A stretch of 54,442 bases of DNA from a virus. The notes beneath the pieces were generated by a model. It worked only from the letters and a program-made list of their open reading frames with translations, was not told the origin of the DNA and ran no database searches. This document shows, piece by piece, positions 15,923 through 24,737 of this stretch (the first letter of the stretch is position 1; every line of letters begins with the position of its first letter). A program made the translations under genes and the position numbers. Where the stretch lies: the IMG/VR virus record IMGVR_UViG_3300021197_000088, positions 1 through 54,442 of that record; one strand, 5' to 3'.

Positions 15923-15984
15923 GTATACTAGCTATGCTGTATATGTACTTGTTACATATCTTAGCCAAGGAGCAGGGGATTTAG
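15910..15984 (+). CDS. Possible 24-residue membrane microprotein overlapping the terminator
   Basis: The frame encodes MVALGILAMLYMYLLHILAK then EQGI, a single hydrophobic helix. It starts in the end of the previous gene after AAAGGAGTATG, with its stop inside the loop of the terminator hairpin. Its small size and the good Shine-Dalgarno spacing leave the call open. Confidence 0.4.
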   Translation: MVALGILAMLYMYLLHILAKEQGI

Positions 15985-15997
15985 TCCCCTGTTTTTT
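15973..15997 (+). terminator. Rho-independent terminator of the plus-strand operon
   Basis: CAGGGGA (15973-15979), a TTTAG loop and TCCCCTG (15985-15991) form a perfect 7-bp GC-rich stem followed by TTTTTTATTT. It ends the rightward operon exactly where the leftward operon ends; the stop of the converging minus-strand gene (15996-15998) lies in the T-tract. In the minus direction the hairpin is followed by CTCC, not T's, so termination there should be weaker. Confidence 0.9.
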
Positions 15998-18900
15998 ATT
16001 TGTACGCATCCCTTAATGCTTTGCCATACTCAGCAAGGGCAAACAAGTCTTCCACACTAGCACCATCAGCAGGTCTACCTTCACCCAGCAAGAACTCTGA
16101 TGCAGCATTCTTACGTATGTCAGAGGGAAGCCTACGATAAGCTGTCATAGCTTCTATGTATGCAGGTGCATCAGCCATTACAGTCTTGCCATCTGATAGT
16201 TGTTTCTTGGCTGCTTTAATCTGAGTTGTGATAAGAGGTTTGATACGACTATTGACAAACTCTTGCTCAGTCATCTCATCCTGTAGTTCAGGACTGCCCT
16301 TGTAAGTATCACGAGACTGCTCTTCATAAGCCTGTGCTGCAGCTACAATACCGGGGATGATGTCACGCAATTGAGCATTCTCAAACCTACGTATGCTAGG
16401 TACTTTAGATGTACTACCCAACTCAAACTCAGTTAAACCAAGGCGTTTAATATACTCACCCTCTTCACTATCCTGTGTTCTCAGGGTAAGACCTAGCCCC
16501 ACCTTCAATGCTGAACCCACTCTACTTGATTCCTCTTGGAATAAGCGTTCACGTTTGGGTTGTTCATCTTCTGTTATTACACCATCCTCATTTATGTCTA
16601 GGTCTACATCTCTTTTATTTACAGTACCGTCTTTATTTACTCGCACATCTCTAGCTATAAATCCTCTTGCCTCAAAGGGTCGCTTAATCTCCTTCTCAAA
16701 AGTAGAACCAAAGTCTAGTGTAGGGTCTAACGCTACGTCCTTATATATTTCTCCACGTCTACCTAATGCACGTTCAGTATCAATTATTTGTGCAAACGGT
16801 ACAGCCCATGTAGATAGATAGTTACCTAAAGCACGTCCTACTCGCCTTGCTGCAGCTTCATCCCTAGTCAAATCAGAATCACCTGCTAGTTGAACAACTT
16901 CATCTACGATGCTATTACCTACCCCTGTACGTATGTTAGTTCCTAAGAATGTCTCAAAAAACTCCCTTGCATTAAAGAAGTCATCGAATGTGCCATCCTT
17001 TACACGCTTAGTTGCTTCACCTAAGTACAGCATCTGACGTAGAGGAAACTGTGGTGTAGTATCTAGTACTGTACCATCACCTACATTAATCTCTTTATAA
17101 TCGGCAGGTGCATCCTCACCACTACGAGCCATGTAAGCTGCACCAACTGCACCTATGCCTACTAAGTTACGTGAGATACGTTGTCTATCTTTGGCAGATA
17201 GTTTAGTGCCTTTAGGTATTTGACCCATCAGCTTCTTTGTTAATGGTATAGATGCACCACCTGCATAATTACCCATCAACTCCATTGAGTTAAACATAAA
17301 GCGTGGGAATGGCATTACAACGGTCAAGCCATTACGAGTAATGAACGATGTAGCTTCTCTGAACACACCAATGTCAGGCTGCTTTGCATAGGTTACATCT
17401 AGTGCATTGTTAGTAGCATCAGCTACCAGTTCATTAAATGACCTAGCACCTTTAGGACGTACCGTAGTTGAATCGTTAAGCAAGTCTTTAATCTTGCCCT
17501 CATTCAACGTGTCAATTAAATCAATCTTATACTCACGCTTGACTAGGCGTTCTAGTTCACCAAGGAATGCACCCCTGCGTACAAGGTATTCTTGCCAGCG
17601 GTTAGCACTGTTTAGTACACTGACACCATCCTCTAGTTCAGATAGTACAAAATCTGCTCCCTTGCCCAGTGTAGTCGTAGCCTGTCCACGGCCTGTTGCT
17701 TGCTGAAGTTCATTAAGCTGGTTAAACATAAGGTCAAACTGCTTGGATAGTTCAGGTCTATCTAAGATAAAGTCAACATACTCTTTGGCATCTAGTCTGC
17801 TTTCAGGCCCAAACATATACTTCATGTTGGCAAAGCTATCTTTCCAGTTTTCCCTACTCAGTATAGACTTAGCACCAGCAGCAGCCTTACCACCTACGCC
17901 CTTTGCTTCGCCCATGTTGTACAAGGCAGTGTCCATTACGTTACCTAGTGAATCCATAGGTGAACGAATACCAGCAGACTGTAGGTTACGTGCGGCAGTA
18001 GCAAGCTGAGACACTAGACCACCACGGCGTACGCCTTCTAAGCGCATGATGTTATTACGTATATTACCCTGACGTGCCTGTGTAGCTGCACGTTGCAAGT
18101 CTTGCATCTCATTGAGTGGCCTTGCACGTTTAATCTGAGACAGCTTGTTCAGTACCTTACCTGCCTCTGAGCCAGAGCCTACGACAGTAAGGATGTAATC
18201 CTCAAAGGATACATTGTACTTGTTAAGAGTGTCGATGAGTTCATCACCCGCTATCAGTTCTTTGTTAATAGTCAGGTCAAGCAGGTTATCAATTACAGTC
18301 TTATCATTATCAAACGCTGTAGGATACTTAGTCTTTAAGTCTGCGGCTGCAGCAACTAGACCATCTAGCTTCTCTGGCTTGAGTATAGGTGCTACAATAG
18401 AATCGCTTTCCCCTTGCAAATTAAACAAAAGTCTAGCTGTGTCATCGTCAGCAACTTCAACATCTTTGCCTGATGTGATAACATCACCTGCTGATGTTTT
18501 CCTGTCCTTAAATTCTATTTCTCTAGCAGTTTCTCTACCTGCTTTACGTGCTAGTTCATCATCAACTACACGCACACCGTCTACTACAGTTGAGATGGTC
18601 TTACCTGTCTGCTCTTCAAAGCCTATGATAAGTTCATTCTTTAAGTCTACATTCTCTGCAGCTACCTGTTCAGCCCTTGCTGTCTTAGCTGCTATCTCTT
18701 CTGCCGTAGCTTCCTTGGCCTTGTTGATATTCATCTTACGGTCAAGCAGTTTCTCACGGGCTTTCTCACCCCTTTTTTGTAGCTTGGCTGTTTGTTTAGC
18801 CTCTCTAAATAGCTTTCTTACAGGACGCATAGCCGCTGAAGCACCCGGAACCATATTCTCCATCATCTCTAACATCATACCCATATCACCAGCAAACTTC

Positions 18901-19562
18901 TCGCCGCCAACCCTGTCCTCAAAGGGTACGTCAACTCCAACAGCTTTTAATCCTTTAGTTAAGGCTACTCCAACATTGGCGGTAGTGTCAGACACAGCTT
19001 CCATAGCTACAGCTAGATTTCTAATGTCTTTACCTGCTGCTTTACCAATCCATTCTACAATAGGTTGAAGTGGTTCTGCTATAGATTCCTCTATAAAGTT
19101 TTCTGGTATTACACTGCCAATATTACTAAGTTCCTCTGCTGTTTTTGCAGTACGGGCATAGTTAAACGCAGAGTCAGTTTGTTCTGACACTGTTGGTGTA
19201 GGCGCATCAATAGATTCTAGTTTGGGGAGATAGTCCTCTGGTGCATCACCAGTAGGTACTTGAGGTACATACCTAGTACCTTCAGGTACTTCACCTGTAT
19301 CTACAGGCTCTGTTGAGACAGCAGTATCTAATTGCTGCCCCTGTCGTCTAGCTTTTAGCCTGTCTTTTAAAGATACTACAGTAGTGTCGGGAGCAGTTAC
19401 AACTTCATCTTGTTCTGTTTGTGCTGCTTGTAATCTTCTAGCCCTTAATTTATCTTTAAGGCTTTGTCCTTCTTCATCGTCATCTTGAATATCAGACGAT
19501 AAAGCATCATCAGTAATAGACTGCTGTCTTTTTAGTTTTAGTTGTTCTCGTAAAGAAGACAT
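15996..19562 (-). CDS. Large internal virion protein (1188 aa) with EF-hand-like loops
   Basis: This is the largest product and the last gene of the virion operon, where podoviruses encode the ejected core protein. The N-terminus has three copies of a short basic helix (LREQLKLKRQQ, LKDKLRARRLQ, LKDRLKARRQG) within about 75 residues. The centre is long and helical. Residues 989-1000 (DINEDGVITEDE) fit the calcium-binding EF-hand loop DxNxDGxIxxxE, with a degenerate copy just before it (about 974-985, NKDGTVNKRD). It probably enters or spans the cell envelope during DNA delivery. I see no clear lysozyme or transglycosylase motif. Confidence 0.7.
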   Translation of the reverse strand: MSSLREQLKLKRQQSITDDALSSDIQDDDEEGQSLKDKLRARRLQAAQTEQDEVVTAPDTTVVSLKDRLKARRQGQQLDTAVSTEPVDTGEVPEGTRYVPQVPTGDAPEDYLPKLESIDAPTPTVSEQTDSAFNYARTAKTAEELSNIGSVIPENFIEESIAEPLQPIVEWIGKAAGKDIRNLAVAMEAVSDTTANVGVALTKGLKAVGVDVPFEDRVGGEKFAGDMGMMLEMMENMVPGASAAMRPVRKLFREAKQTAKLQKRGEKAREKLLDRKMNINKAKEATAEEIAAKTARAEQVAAENVDLKNELIIGFEEQTGKTISTVVDGVRVVDDELARKAGRETAREIEFKDRKTSAGDVITSGKDVEVADDDTARLLFNLQGESDSIVAPILKPEKLDGLVAAAADLKTKYPTAFDNDKTVIDNLLDLTINKELIAGDELIDTLNKYNVSFEDYILTVVGSGSEAGKVLNKLSQIKRARPLNEMQDLQRAATQARQGNIRNNIMRLEGVRRGGLVSQLATAARNLQSAGIRSPMDSLGNVMDTALYNMGEAKGVGGKAAAGAKSILSRENWKDSFANMKYMFGPESRLDAKEYVDFILDRPELSKQFDLMFNQLNELQQATGRGQATTTLGKGADFVLSELEDGVSVLNSANRWQEYLVRRGAFLGELERLVKREYKIDLIDTLNEGKIKDLLNDSTTVRPKGARSFNELVADATNNALDVTYAKQPDIGVFREATSFITRNGLTVVMPFPRFMFNSMELMGNYAGGASIPLTKKLMGQIPKGTKLSAKDRQRISRNLVGIGAVGAAYMARSGEDAPADYKEINVGDGTVLDTTPQFPLRQMLYLGEATKRVKDGTFDDFFNAREFFETFLGTNIRTGVGNSIVDEVVQLAGDSDLTRDEAAARRVGRALGNYLSTWAVPFAQIIDTERALGRRGEIYKDVALDPTLDFGSTFEKEIKRPFEARGFIARDVRVNKDGTVNKRDVDLDINEDGVITEDEQPKRERLFQEESSRVGSALKVGLGLTLRTQDSEEGEYIKRLGLTEFELGSTSKVPSIRRFENAQLRDIIPGIVAAAQAYEEQSRDTYKGSPELQDEMTEQEFVNSRIKPLITTQIKAAKKQLSDGKTVMADAPAYIEAMTAYRRLPSDIRKNAASEFLLGEGRPADGASVEDLFALAEYGKALRDAYK

Positions 19563-21103
19563 TAGTAGTCTCCATCATACAAATCTCTACCAGTCCATAT
19601 AGCATATTTAGTAACGCCGCCTTCTTCATACTGCACAATATCTCCTTTTGAATAAGCATTAGCAGTATAAGCATTATCTATCAACTCATCTGATGAACCA
19701 CTAAACACCTTTAATCTCTTAGATTTTTGTGCGGGTATAGCTAACTGTTTATCAATAAATGACCTTACGTCTTGTGCAAGTACATCTTCTTGCGCAGCTA
19801 TTGCATTACTCATAGTTGTGTCACTTGTACCATAAGTACTTTCTACAGCGGATATAGCCTGATTAAAGTTATCAAAATAAGATTCTGCATTACCTTGTGT
19901 TATTTGTTTAACCTTATCCTCTATACCATCATATAATCCAGCTTTACCCATAGTGCGTTTAATTTGCGCATTGAATATAGCGTTAACACTTTGAGGTGAG
20001 AACTGTGATTTTTCACCATCTGTTTGTGCGTTCCATGCTTTAGCACCAGCTACTGCTTGTTGTTTCATTTCTTCAAAATCAGAAGTTTGTTGTGGTGTTA
20101 AACCACCAGCGGCAAGTTTCTGTGTAGCATACACAGCCATGTCTTCAAAGTCTGTAAACTCTGGTGGCTGTTGTGCTTTTTGATTGGCTAATTCTTGGGC
20201 ATTTATACCTAGTTTCTTTGCTCTTTTTGCTAAGATGAACAACTCAGCATCTTGTTCTAATTTTGTTTTGCGTTCAGCATCCGCTAACTTATCACGATTA
20301 CGGTCATACGTTTTTTGTTCTTCAGCATTTAACTCATTACGGTTTGCCCGTTCCTCATCTTTTGCTATCTGTGCAGTTAATGCCTTAACCCTTGCTTGAT
20401 TTGTACCGAAAGCAGTTTCTTCCATAGCAAATCGTTTTTCTTCTCTTTTTCGTTCAGCACCTGCAAACCCAGCTTCTTGTGAAGCAGCCTGACGTGTAAA
20501 GTCTAAACCTTTAACAGTTCCAAAACCTTCAACTGCAGAAACGGGAGCAGATTCTGTGCTTGCAAATTTTGCATTAAGTTTAGCAGCTTCTTTGTCTGCT
20601 AACTTATCAGCATCACCAAATATAGGCGGTGTTATACCTGCAAAGTCAGCAGCAGATACTTTACGAGTAGTTTCTAGTGGTGTAAATATCTGTGACAGAG
20701 CTTCTGTCCTTGTCCGTTTAGCATCACCCGGCGTATATCCAGTGAAGTCTAGTTTAGCATCATACTTTTGACCCGGTTGTAAATTTGCACGAGCAGTCTC
20801 TACGTTAGTTAAGTAAGCCTGAACCTTTTCTGCCGTACCTAATCTTTTAAAAGCAGCATAAGTTAAGTCTGTATCCCCTAGTTCTTGATGCAATGCATCA
20901 AAAGCATCTTCATCTGCTTTGTCTGATAGTCTTTTTCTTTCTTCAGCGGCATCTGCTTTTTGAGAATAACGGGTCATTAAGTATTTACGGGCATCACTCA
21001 TCTCCTCGTATCTTCTGTCCATAGATGTTTTTAAAGTACGGTCAACACCCGTTGCTAGTCCTGTTATCAAACCAGTTCCAAAATTACCACTAAAAATTCC
21101 CAT
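19562..21103 (-). CDS. Internal virion protein, coiled-coil (513 aa)
   Basis: The product starts MGIFSGNFGTGLITGLATGVD, a Gly-rich hydrophobic N-terminus like membrane-active virion proteins, followed by long charged helices (YSQKADAAEERKRLSDKADE; residues about 210-300). It overlaps the neighbouring genes by one base on each side (ATG/TAA), so it is made with the 1188-residue protein. By position it resembles the medium internal core proteins of T7-like phages. Identity is by context. Confidence 0.6.
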   Translation of the reverse strand: MGIFSGNFGTGLITGLATGVDRTLKTSMDRRYEEMSDARKYLMTRYSQKADAAEERKRLSDKADEDAFDALHQELGDTDLTYAAFKRLGTAEKVQAYLTNVETARANLQPGQKYDAKLDFTGYTPGDAKRTRTEALSQIFTPLETTRKVSAADFAGITPPIFGDADKLADKEAAKLNAKFASTESAPVSAVEGFGTVKGLDFTRQAASQEAGFAGAERKREEKRFAMEETAFGTNQARVKALTAQIAKDEERANRNELNAEEQKTYDRNRDKLADAERKTKLEQDAELFILAKRAKKLGINAQELANQKAQQPPEFTDFEDMAVYATQKLAAGGLTPQQTSDFEEMKQQAVAGAKAWNAQTDGEKSQFSPQSVNAIFNAQIKRTMGKAGLYDGIEDKVKQITQGNAESYFDNFNQAISAVESTYGTSDTTMSNAIAAQEDVLAQDVRSFIDKQLAIPAQKSKRLKVFSGSSDELIDNAYTANAYSKGDIVQYEEGGVTKYAIWTGRDLYDGDY

Positions 21104-21588
21104 TAGTTTTTCCTCGCCATTAAACCTTTAGGCTCTTCATTTTTATCACTATCTTCTTCTGTTGTTTTAGGTTCTTCATCATCTAAAACTTTTTTATATT
21201 TCATGGTGTACTTAGCAAGTTGAGAATCACGAGGTTTATCTCTGTCAGGATTTGCCAGACCTGTCTCGTACTTAATGCCTGCACTATCTCCCAACATCAT
21301 AATTAATTCCATTAGTAATGGCACAACAAGCATACCAATGTCTACTGTATGTTTGCCTTCCATAACACTACCTAATTGTAGGCTGTTAGCTATGGTGGTA
21401 ACAGGTACACCCATTTCTAAAACCTCAATAATCTGGTCCATGAACTCTTCAGATGTCATGCTATTCATATAATACTCAACAGCTTCATCTACAGTAGAAA
21501 ACTGTGATGGTGTTTGCCAAGGTCTAGCACCTAGCTCGTGTGTTAAGGACATGCCGGGAATTGGGGCATCAAATAGTTCTTCAGCCAT
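21103..21588 (-). CDS. Hypothetical virion-region protein (161 aa)
   Basis: I chose the ATG at 21588 (MAEELFDAPIPGMSL) with AGAGG just upstream; a GTG at 21612 is in frame. A hydrophobic helix (VDIGMLVVPLLMELIMMLGDS) lies in the middle and a charged tail (EPKTTEEDSDKNEEPKG) at the end. It sits between internal virion genes, so a structural or ejection role is likely. No family is recognised. Confidence 0.6.
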   Translation of the reverse strand: MAEELFDAPIPGMSLTHELGARPWQTPSQFSTVDEAVEYYMNSMTSEEFMDQIIEVLEMGVPVTTIANSLQLGSVMEGKHTVDIGMLVVPLLMELIMMLGDSAGIKYETGLANPDRDKPRDSQLAKYTMKYKKVLDDEEPKTTEEDSDKNEEPKGLMARKN

Positions 21589-21796
21589 TCTTAACCTCTT
21601 CCCTAAAGTCACGTATGACCTTCATTTGTTTTGCTACACGAACCACTGGATTTGATAAATCTAATCCATTGTTCATTTTATTCATAGATGATTTAGATAG
21701 TAAACCACCTTTAGGTTTTTCTGGTTTATCACTAGGCATATTTTCAATATCCATATTATAGTATGCTCTAGCAACATCAGTAAGCGCACGAGACAT
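21581..21796 (-). CDS. Small virion-region protein (71 aa)
   Basis: The product begins MSRALTDVARAYYNMDIENMPS and contains KPKGGLLSKSSMNKMNNGLD, an example of the K-GG-[LM] motif that recurs in this phage's virion-region proteins. It overlaps the genes on both sides by 8 and 20 nt. Function unknown. Confidence 0.6.
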   Translation of the reverse strand: MSRALTDVARAYYNMDIENMPSDKPEKPKGGLLSKSSMNKMNNGLDLSNPVVRVAKQMKVIRDFREEVKNG

Positions 21797-24332
21797 TGTG
21801 TTTCCTCTTCTTCTTTTCTACTACTATATCCATTAGCTGCTTAGTAGCCCATTTAAGTGCTGGTACTTTAGCTATTACTTTTGCATATGTTTCACCATGT
21901 TTCATATATACATTTTTAAACCACTTAGGTGCATCATACTGTAACCATGTGCGGAAAATAAACCACTGTACATTTTTAGAGCCATACACTTCACGAGCTA
22001 CCCAGCATGATAATATCCAAGCACTACCCAGTGTACCAATTAGGCTACCAACTGCATTACCTGCAGCAGTGGATGCTCCCTCTTTAGCAACCGCACTTCT
22101 AGTATTTGCATCTAACTCTGCTATAGCCAAAGCATTATTACGGTCAATCTGGTTCTCTGCAGATGTCCATGCCCACTCCATAGTATCAGCATAGTAACTC
22201 CATAGATTACTGTATGCCTGCTTACCTATATCTAAGATAGCATTAGCGTTAAGTTCATTAGCTCTGTTAATAGATGCTGTATCTGCTGTTGCAAGTTGTC
22301 TGCGCCATTGAGCATTAGACTGCGCAATAACAAGCTGGTTCTGCGCATTGAACTGGTCACGTTGATTGTTTAACTCTGCATTAAATCTTGCTATGGTATT
22401 GGTCTGTCCAGCATTAAATTGTGACTGTGCATTTTGTTGTGTAGCATTAAATTGTGCTACCTGTGTTGAAAGGTTTTCAAAGAACTGGTCAATTTGATTT
22501 TGACTTGAAGCATTAAACTGCCTTGCGGCATTTTGTGCAGCGGTATCTGTCAATAATGATTGCGCACGTTGTTGTGCTTTAAACAAATCTGTTTGCTGGC
22601 GATTAGATAAATTAGCCATGTCAATCTGTAAAAAGTTTTGTGCATTATTAACAGCAGCCTGTTGACGATTACTTAAATTAGCAACATCTAATTGTGCTAG
22701 TGCGGATGCGTTAGCCATCACAAGAGCCTGAGAGTTAGACAGGTTATTCAAGTTCATTGTATTTGTGGCACGTGAATTTTCAAGCTGTACTTGTTGTTCT
22801 GCAGTAAAGTTTTGATTAGCAATATCACTAATCTTACTAGCGTTCATTACTTTTTGTTGGAAAGTTTGGTCAAACTCCTGACCCATAAATCTAGCACGTT
22901 GTTCTGCAGCAAGCATTGCAGACTGCTGACGATTAGATAAGTTCTGTGATTCAAACTTAGCTATTGTCTGTGCATCTGCCATTGCAATAGGCAATGCACT
23001 TTCCATAGCAGCTTGTACAACAGCTTGTCCAGCTAATGATGAAGCACCCAAACCTCTTGCAGCCATCTGTGCGTTGGCTGTGCGAATAGCACCAGAAGCC
23101 CAAGCAGGTGGGTTAGCTCCTTGGAACTGTGTCATTAACTGACCTAGTTGATTTTGTACTAAGGCTTGTTGACTAGGATTAGCCGTTGCAGCAGCCGCTT
23201 GTGTTTGTGCAGTAACTGCAGCAGCAGCCACAGCATCCACGCCTGTTCCTGTTATAAGTTCGCCTGCCTGTATCTGTCTTTGTACGGGATTGTTTATAAG
23301 TGTAGCATTACCTTGTGCAGCCTGTAAATTACCTACAGAGGATGCTGTTTGTTGTGCAGCAGCTACTTGTGTTCGTGGGTCTGTAGGATTAGCCTGTGCC
23401 GCTTGTGTGGCTGCTAATGCTGTGTTTATTGCAGGTGCAGATTGTGCAGCAGTCATTGTATTTGCCTGCATAGTGGTAGGCATTTGTGCCTGACCAGTCG
23501 TTGCCATAGCTGTAGGTGTAGCTACCTGACCTGTTAAAGAACCCACTCCACCCGACACATCTTGTGAAGGGTCTGTTTGTATCTGCTGCGCTACAGTTTC
23601 ACCACCGACAGGAACACCGGGGCTATACATCTGTTGTACACTAAACGGTTGTATGGCAGGTTGTCCGGGCTGTGCTGCTGGCATAGTTGCAATAGGAGTA
23701 CCCTGTTGCCCTGTCGCACCTGTTGTTGCTACAGAAGGTGCTTGTGGTGTCGTACCCACTGAACCACTTACAGGTACGCCAGCTACTGTACCGCTACCTG
23801 CAACACCTGTAGGTGAACCAGTTACTGTGCCGCTTACGGGTACACCAGCTACTGTTCCTGTGCCGCTGACTGTGCCACCTTGAATACCAGCTAACTGTGA
23901 CTGTAGCCCAGCAATCTGACTTGTAAGCTGTGTTGCCGCATTACCTACAGCACCTTGAGCTTGTGCTTGAAGGCTGGCTATCTGATTTTGCAAACCCTGA
24001 ATCTGTGCGTTCTGCATAGTAGGTGTAACAGGATTAGTAGTTGGGTTTGGTGTATTGTTAAGAAAACTAGTTTGTTGCCCTGCTGCTCGTGCAGCCGCTG
24101 CAGCCTGTTGTGATGCTATCGACTGTTGTTGTGGTGAGCCACCATTAGCAAACTTTTGTACCATCCCCCCTTGTGCCATTCTTCTAGCAGCGTTAGTATA
24201 CATATTCATCTGCTGTTGTCTGGCTGGGTCTTGCTCTATGTACTTTTGGAAGTCATCCATGTTGCCTGAATAACCCATTGCCTGTGCAATCTTATTCATG
24301 CCTTCAGGTTTAAACGCTTTAAACTGCATCAT
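21777..24332 (-). CDS. Repetitive virion protein with CWVAREVYG C-terminal domain (851 aa)
   Basis: The N-terminus carries GG motifs (RRMAQGGMVQKFANGGS). A low-complexity region of TVAGVPVSG repeats and Gln/Ala/Thr-rich sequence covers about residues 70-400. Next come several LSNRQQ repeats (about 470-600) and QFNA repeats (about 610-700). The last 90 residues (CWVAREVYG...WFIFRTWLQYDAPKWF...) match a conserved C-terminal module seen in many phage tail and virion proteins. It is probably an extended tail or internal structural protein; repeat number may vary between relatives. Confidence 0.65.
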   Translation of the reverse strand: MMQFKAFKPEGMNKIAQAMGYSGNMDDFQKYIEQDPARQQQMNMYTNAARRMAQGGMVQKFANGGSPQQQSIASQQAAAAARAAGQQTSFLNNTPNPTTNPVTPTMQNAQIQGLQNQIASLQAQAQGAVGNAATQLTSQIAGLQSQLAGIQGGTVSGTGTVAGVPVSGTVTGSPTGVAGSGTVAGVPVSGSVGTTPQAPSVATTGATGQQGTPIATMPAAQPGQPAIQPFSVQQMYSPGVPVGGETVAQQIQTDPSQDVSGGVGSLTGQVATPTAMATTGQAQMPTTMQANTMTAAQSAPAINTALAATQAAQANPTDPRTQVAAAQQTASSVGNLQAAQGNATLINNPVQRQIQAGELITGTGVDAVAAAAVTAQTQAAAATANPSQQALVQNQLGQLMTQFQGANPPAWASGAIRTANAQMAARGLGASSLAGQAVVQAAMESALPIAMADAQTIAKFESQNLSNRQQSAMLAAEQRARFMGQEFDQTFQQKVMNASKISDIANQNFTAEQQVQLENSRATNTMNLNNLSNSQALVMANASALAQLDVANLSNRQQAAVNNAQNFLQIDMANLSNRQQTDLFKAQQRAQSLLTDTAAQNAARQFNASSQNQIDQFFENLSTQVAQFNATQQNAQSQFNAGQTNTIARFNAELNNQRDQFNAQNQLVIAQSNAQWRRQLATADTASINRANELNANAILDIGKQAYSNLWSYYADTMEWAWTSAENQIDRNNALAIAELDANTRSAVAKEGASTAAGNAVGSLIGTLGSAWILSCWVAREVYGSKNVQWFIFRTWLQYDAPKWFKNVYMKHGETYAKVIAKVPALKWATKQLMDIVVEKKKRKHNVSCAY

Positions 24333-24556
24333 TTGCTTAACGCCCTATCTAATTTATCTTCGACACGATGTAGTGCTTCCATTACACGTGTCATATCTTC
24401 TCGTAAATCGTTTTTGGTAGCATAGTCTTCTCGTGTTCTATTTAATAGTATATCAATTCTTTTTATTTCTGCCATCTGGTTACGAAACATCCACAAAGCT
24501 GGTGCAATAACCAGTGTTAGTATAACATTCCAGAACATCATGCTTGAAAATTCCAT
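24329..24556 (-). CDS. Membrane-anchored coiled-coil protein (75 aa), holin- or spanin-like
   Basis: One N-terminal span (FWNVILTLVIAPALWMF, residues 8-24) is followed by a charged coiled coil (AEIKRIDILLNRTREDYATKNDLREDM...). This layout is shared by XhlA/BhlA-type haemolysin-like proteins and some small spanins. It lies within the tail genes, away from the endolysin. Function uncertain. Confidence 0.5.
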   Translation of the reverse strand: MEFSSMMFWNVILTLVIAPALWMFRNQMAEIKRIDILLNRTREDYATKNDLREDMTRVMEALHRVEDKLDRALSK

Positions 24557-24735
24557 TAGTCTGCATCCGCTATAGTTATAGTGCCAGCAGCTACCTGCCG
24601 CATAATCTCATCATAATGGGTATTGCCTACAGCACCTGTCGGCACAGACATTTCCGTTTGTCCATCACATGTGAACTTTATAGATATGTTATTTCCACCC
24701 TCATCCTTAACATATTTTAAATTAGTAAAAGTCAT
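24556..24735 (-). CDS. Small conserved tail-region protein (59 aa)
   Basis: The frame encodes MTFTNLKYVKDEGGNNISIK with a C-terminus ending HYDEIMRQVAAGTITIADAD. This pattern is common for small proteins encoded next to tail fibre genes in marine phages. It fits exactly between its neighbours (shared base at 24556, 2-nt gap at 24736). Function unknown. Confidence 0.65.
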   Translation of the reverse strand: MTFTNLKYVKDEGGNNISIKFTCDGQTEMSVPTGAVGNTHYDEIMRQVAAGTITIADAD

Positions 24736-24737
24736 TT

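Noticed and set aside
18214-19068. Plus-strand open frame of 284 codons antisense to the 1188-residue virion protein
   Set aside because: Ser/Leu/Ala-rich shadow of a well-supported minus-strand gene, without upstream signals.
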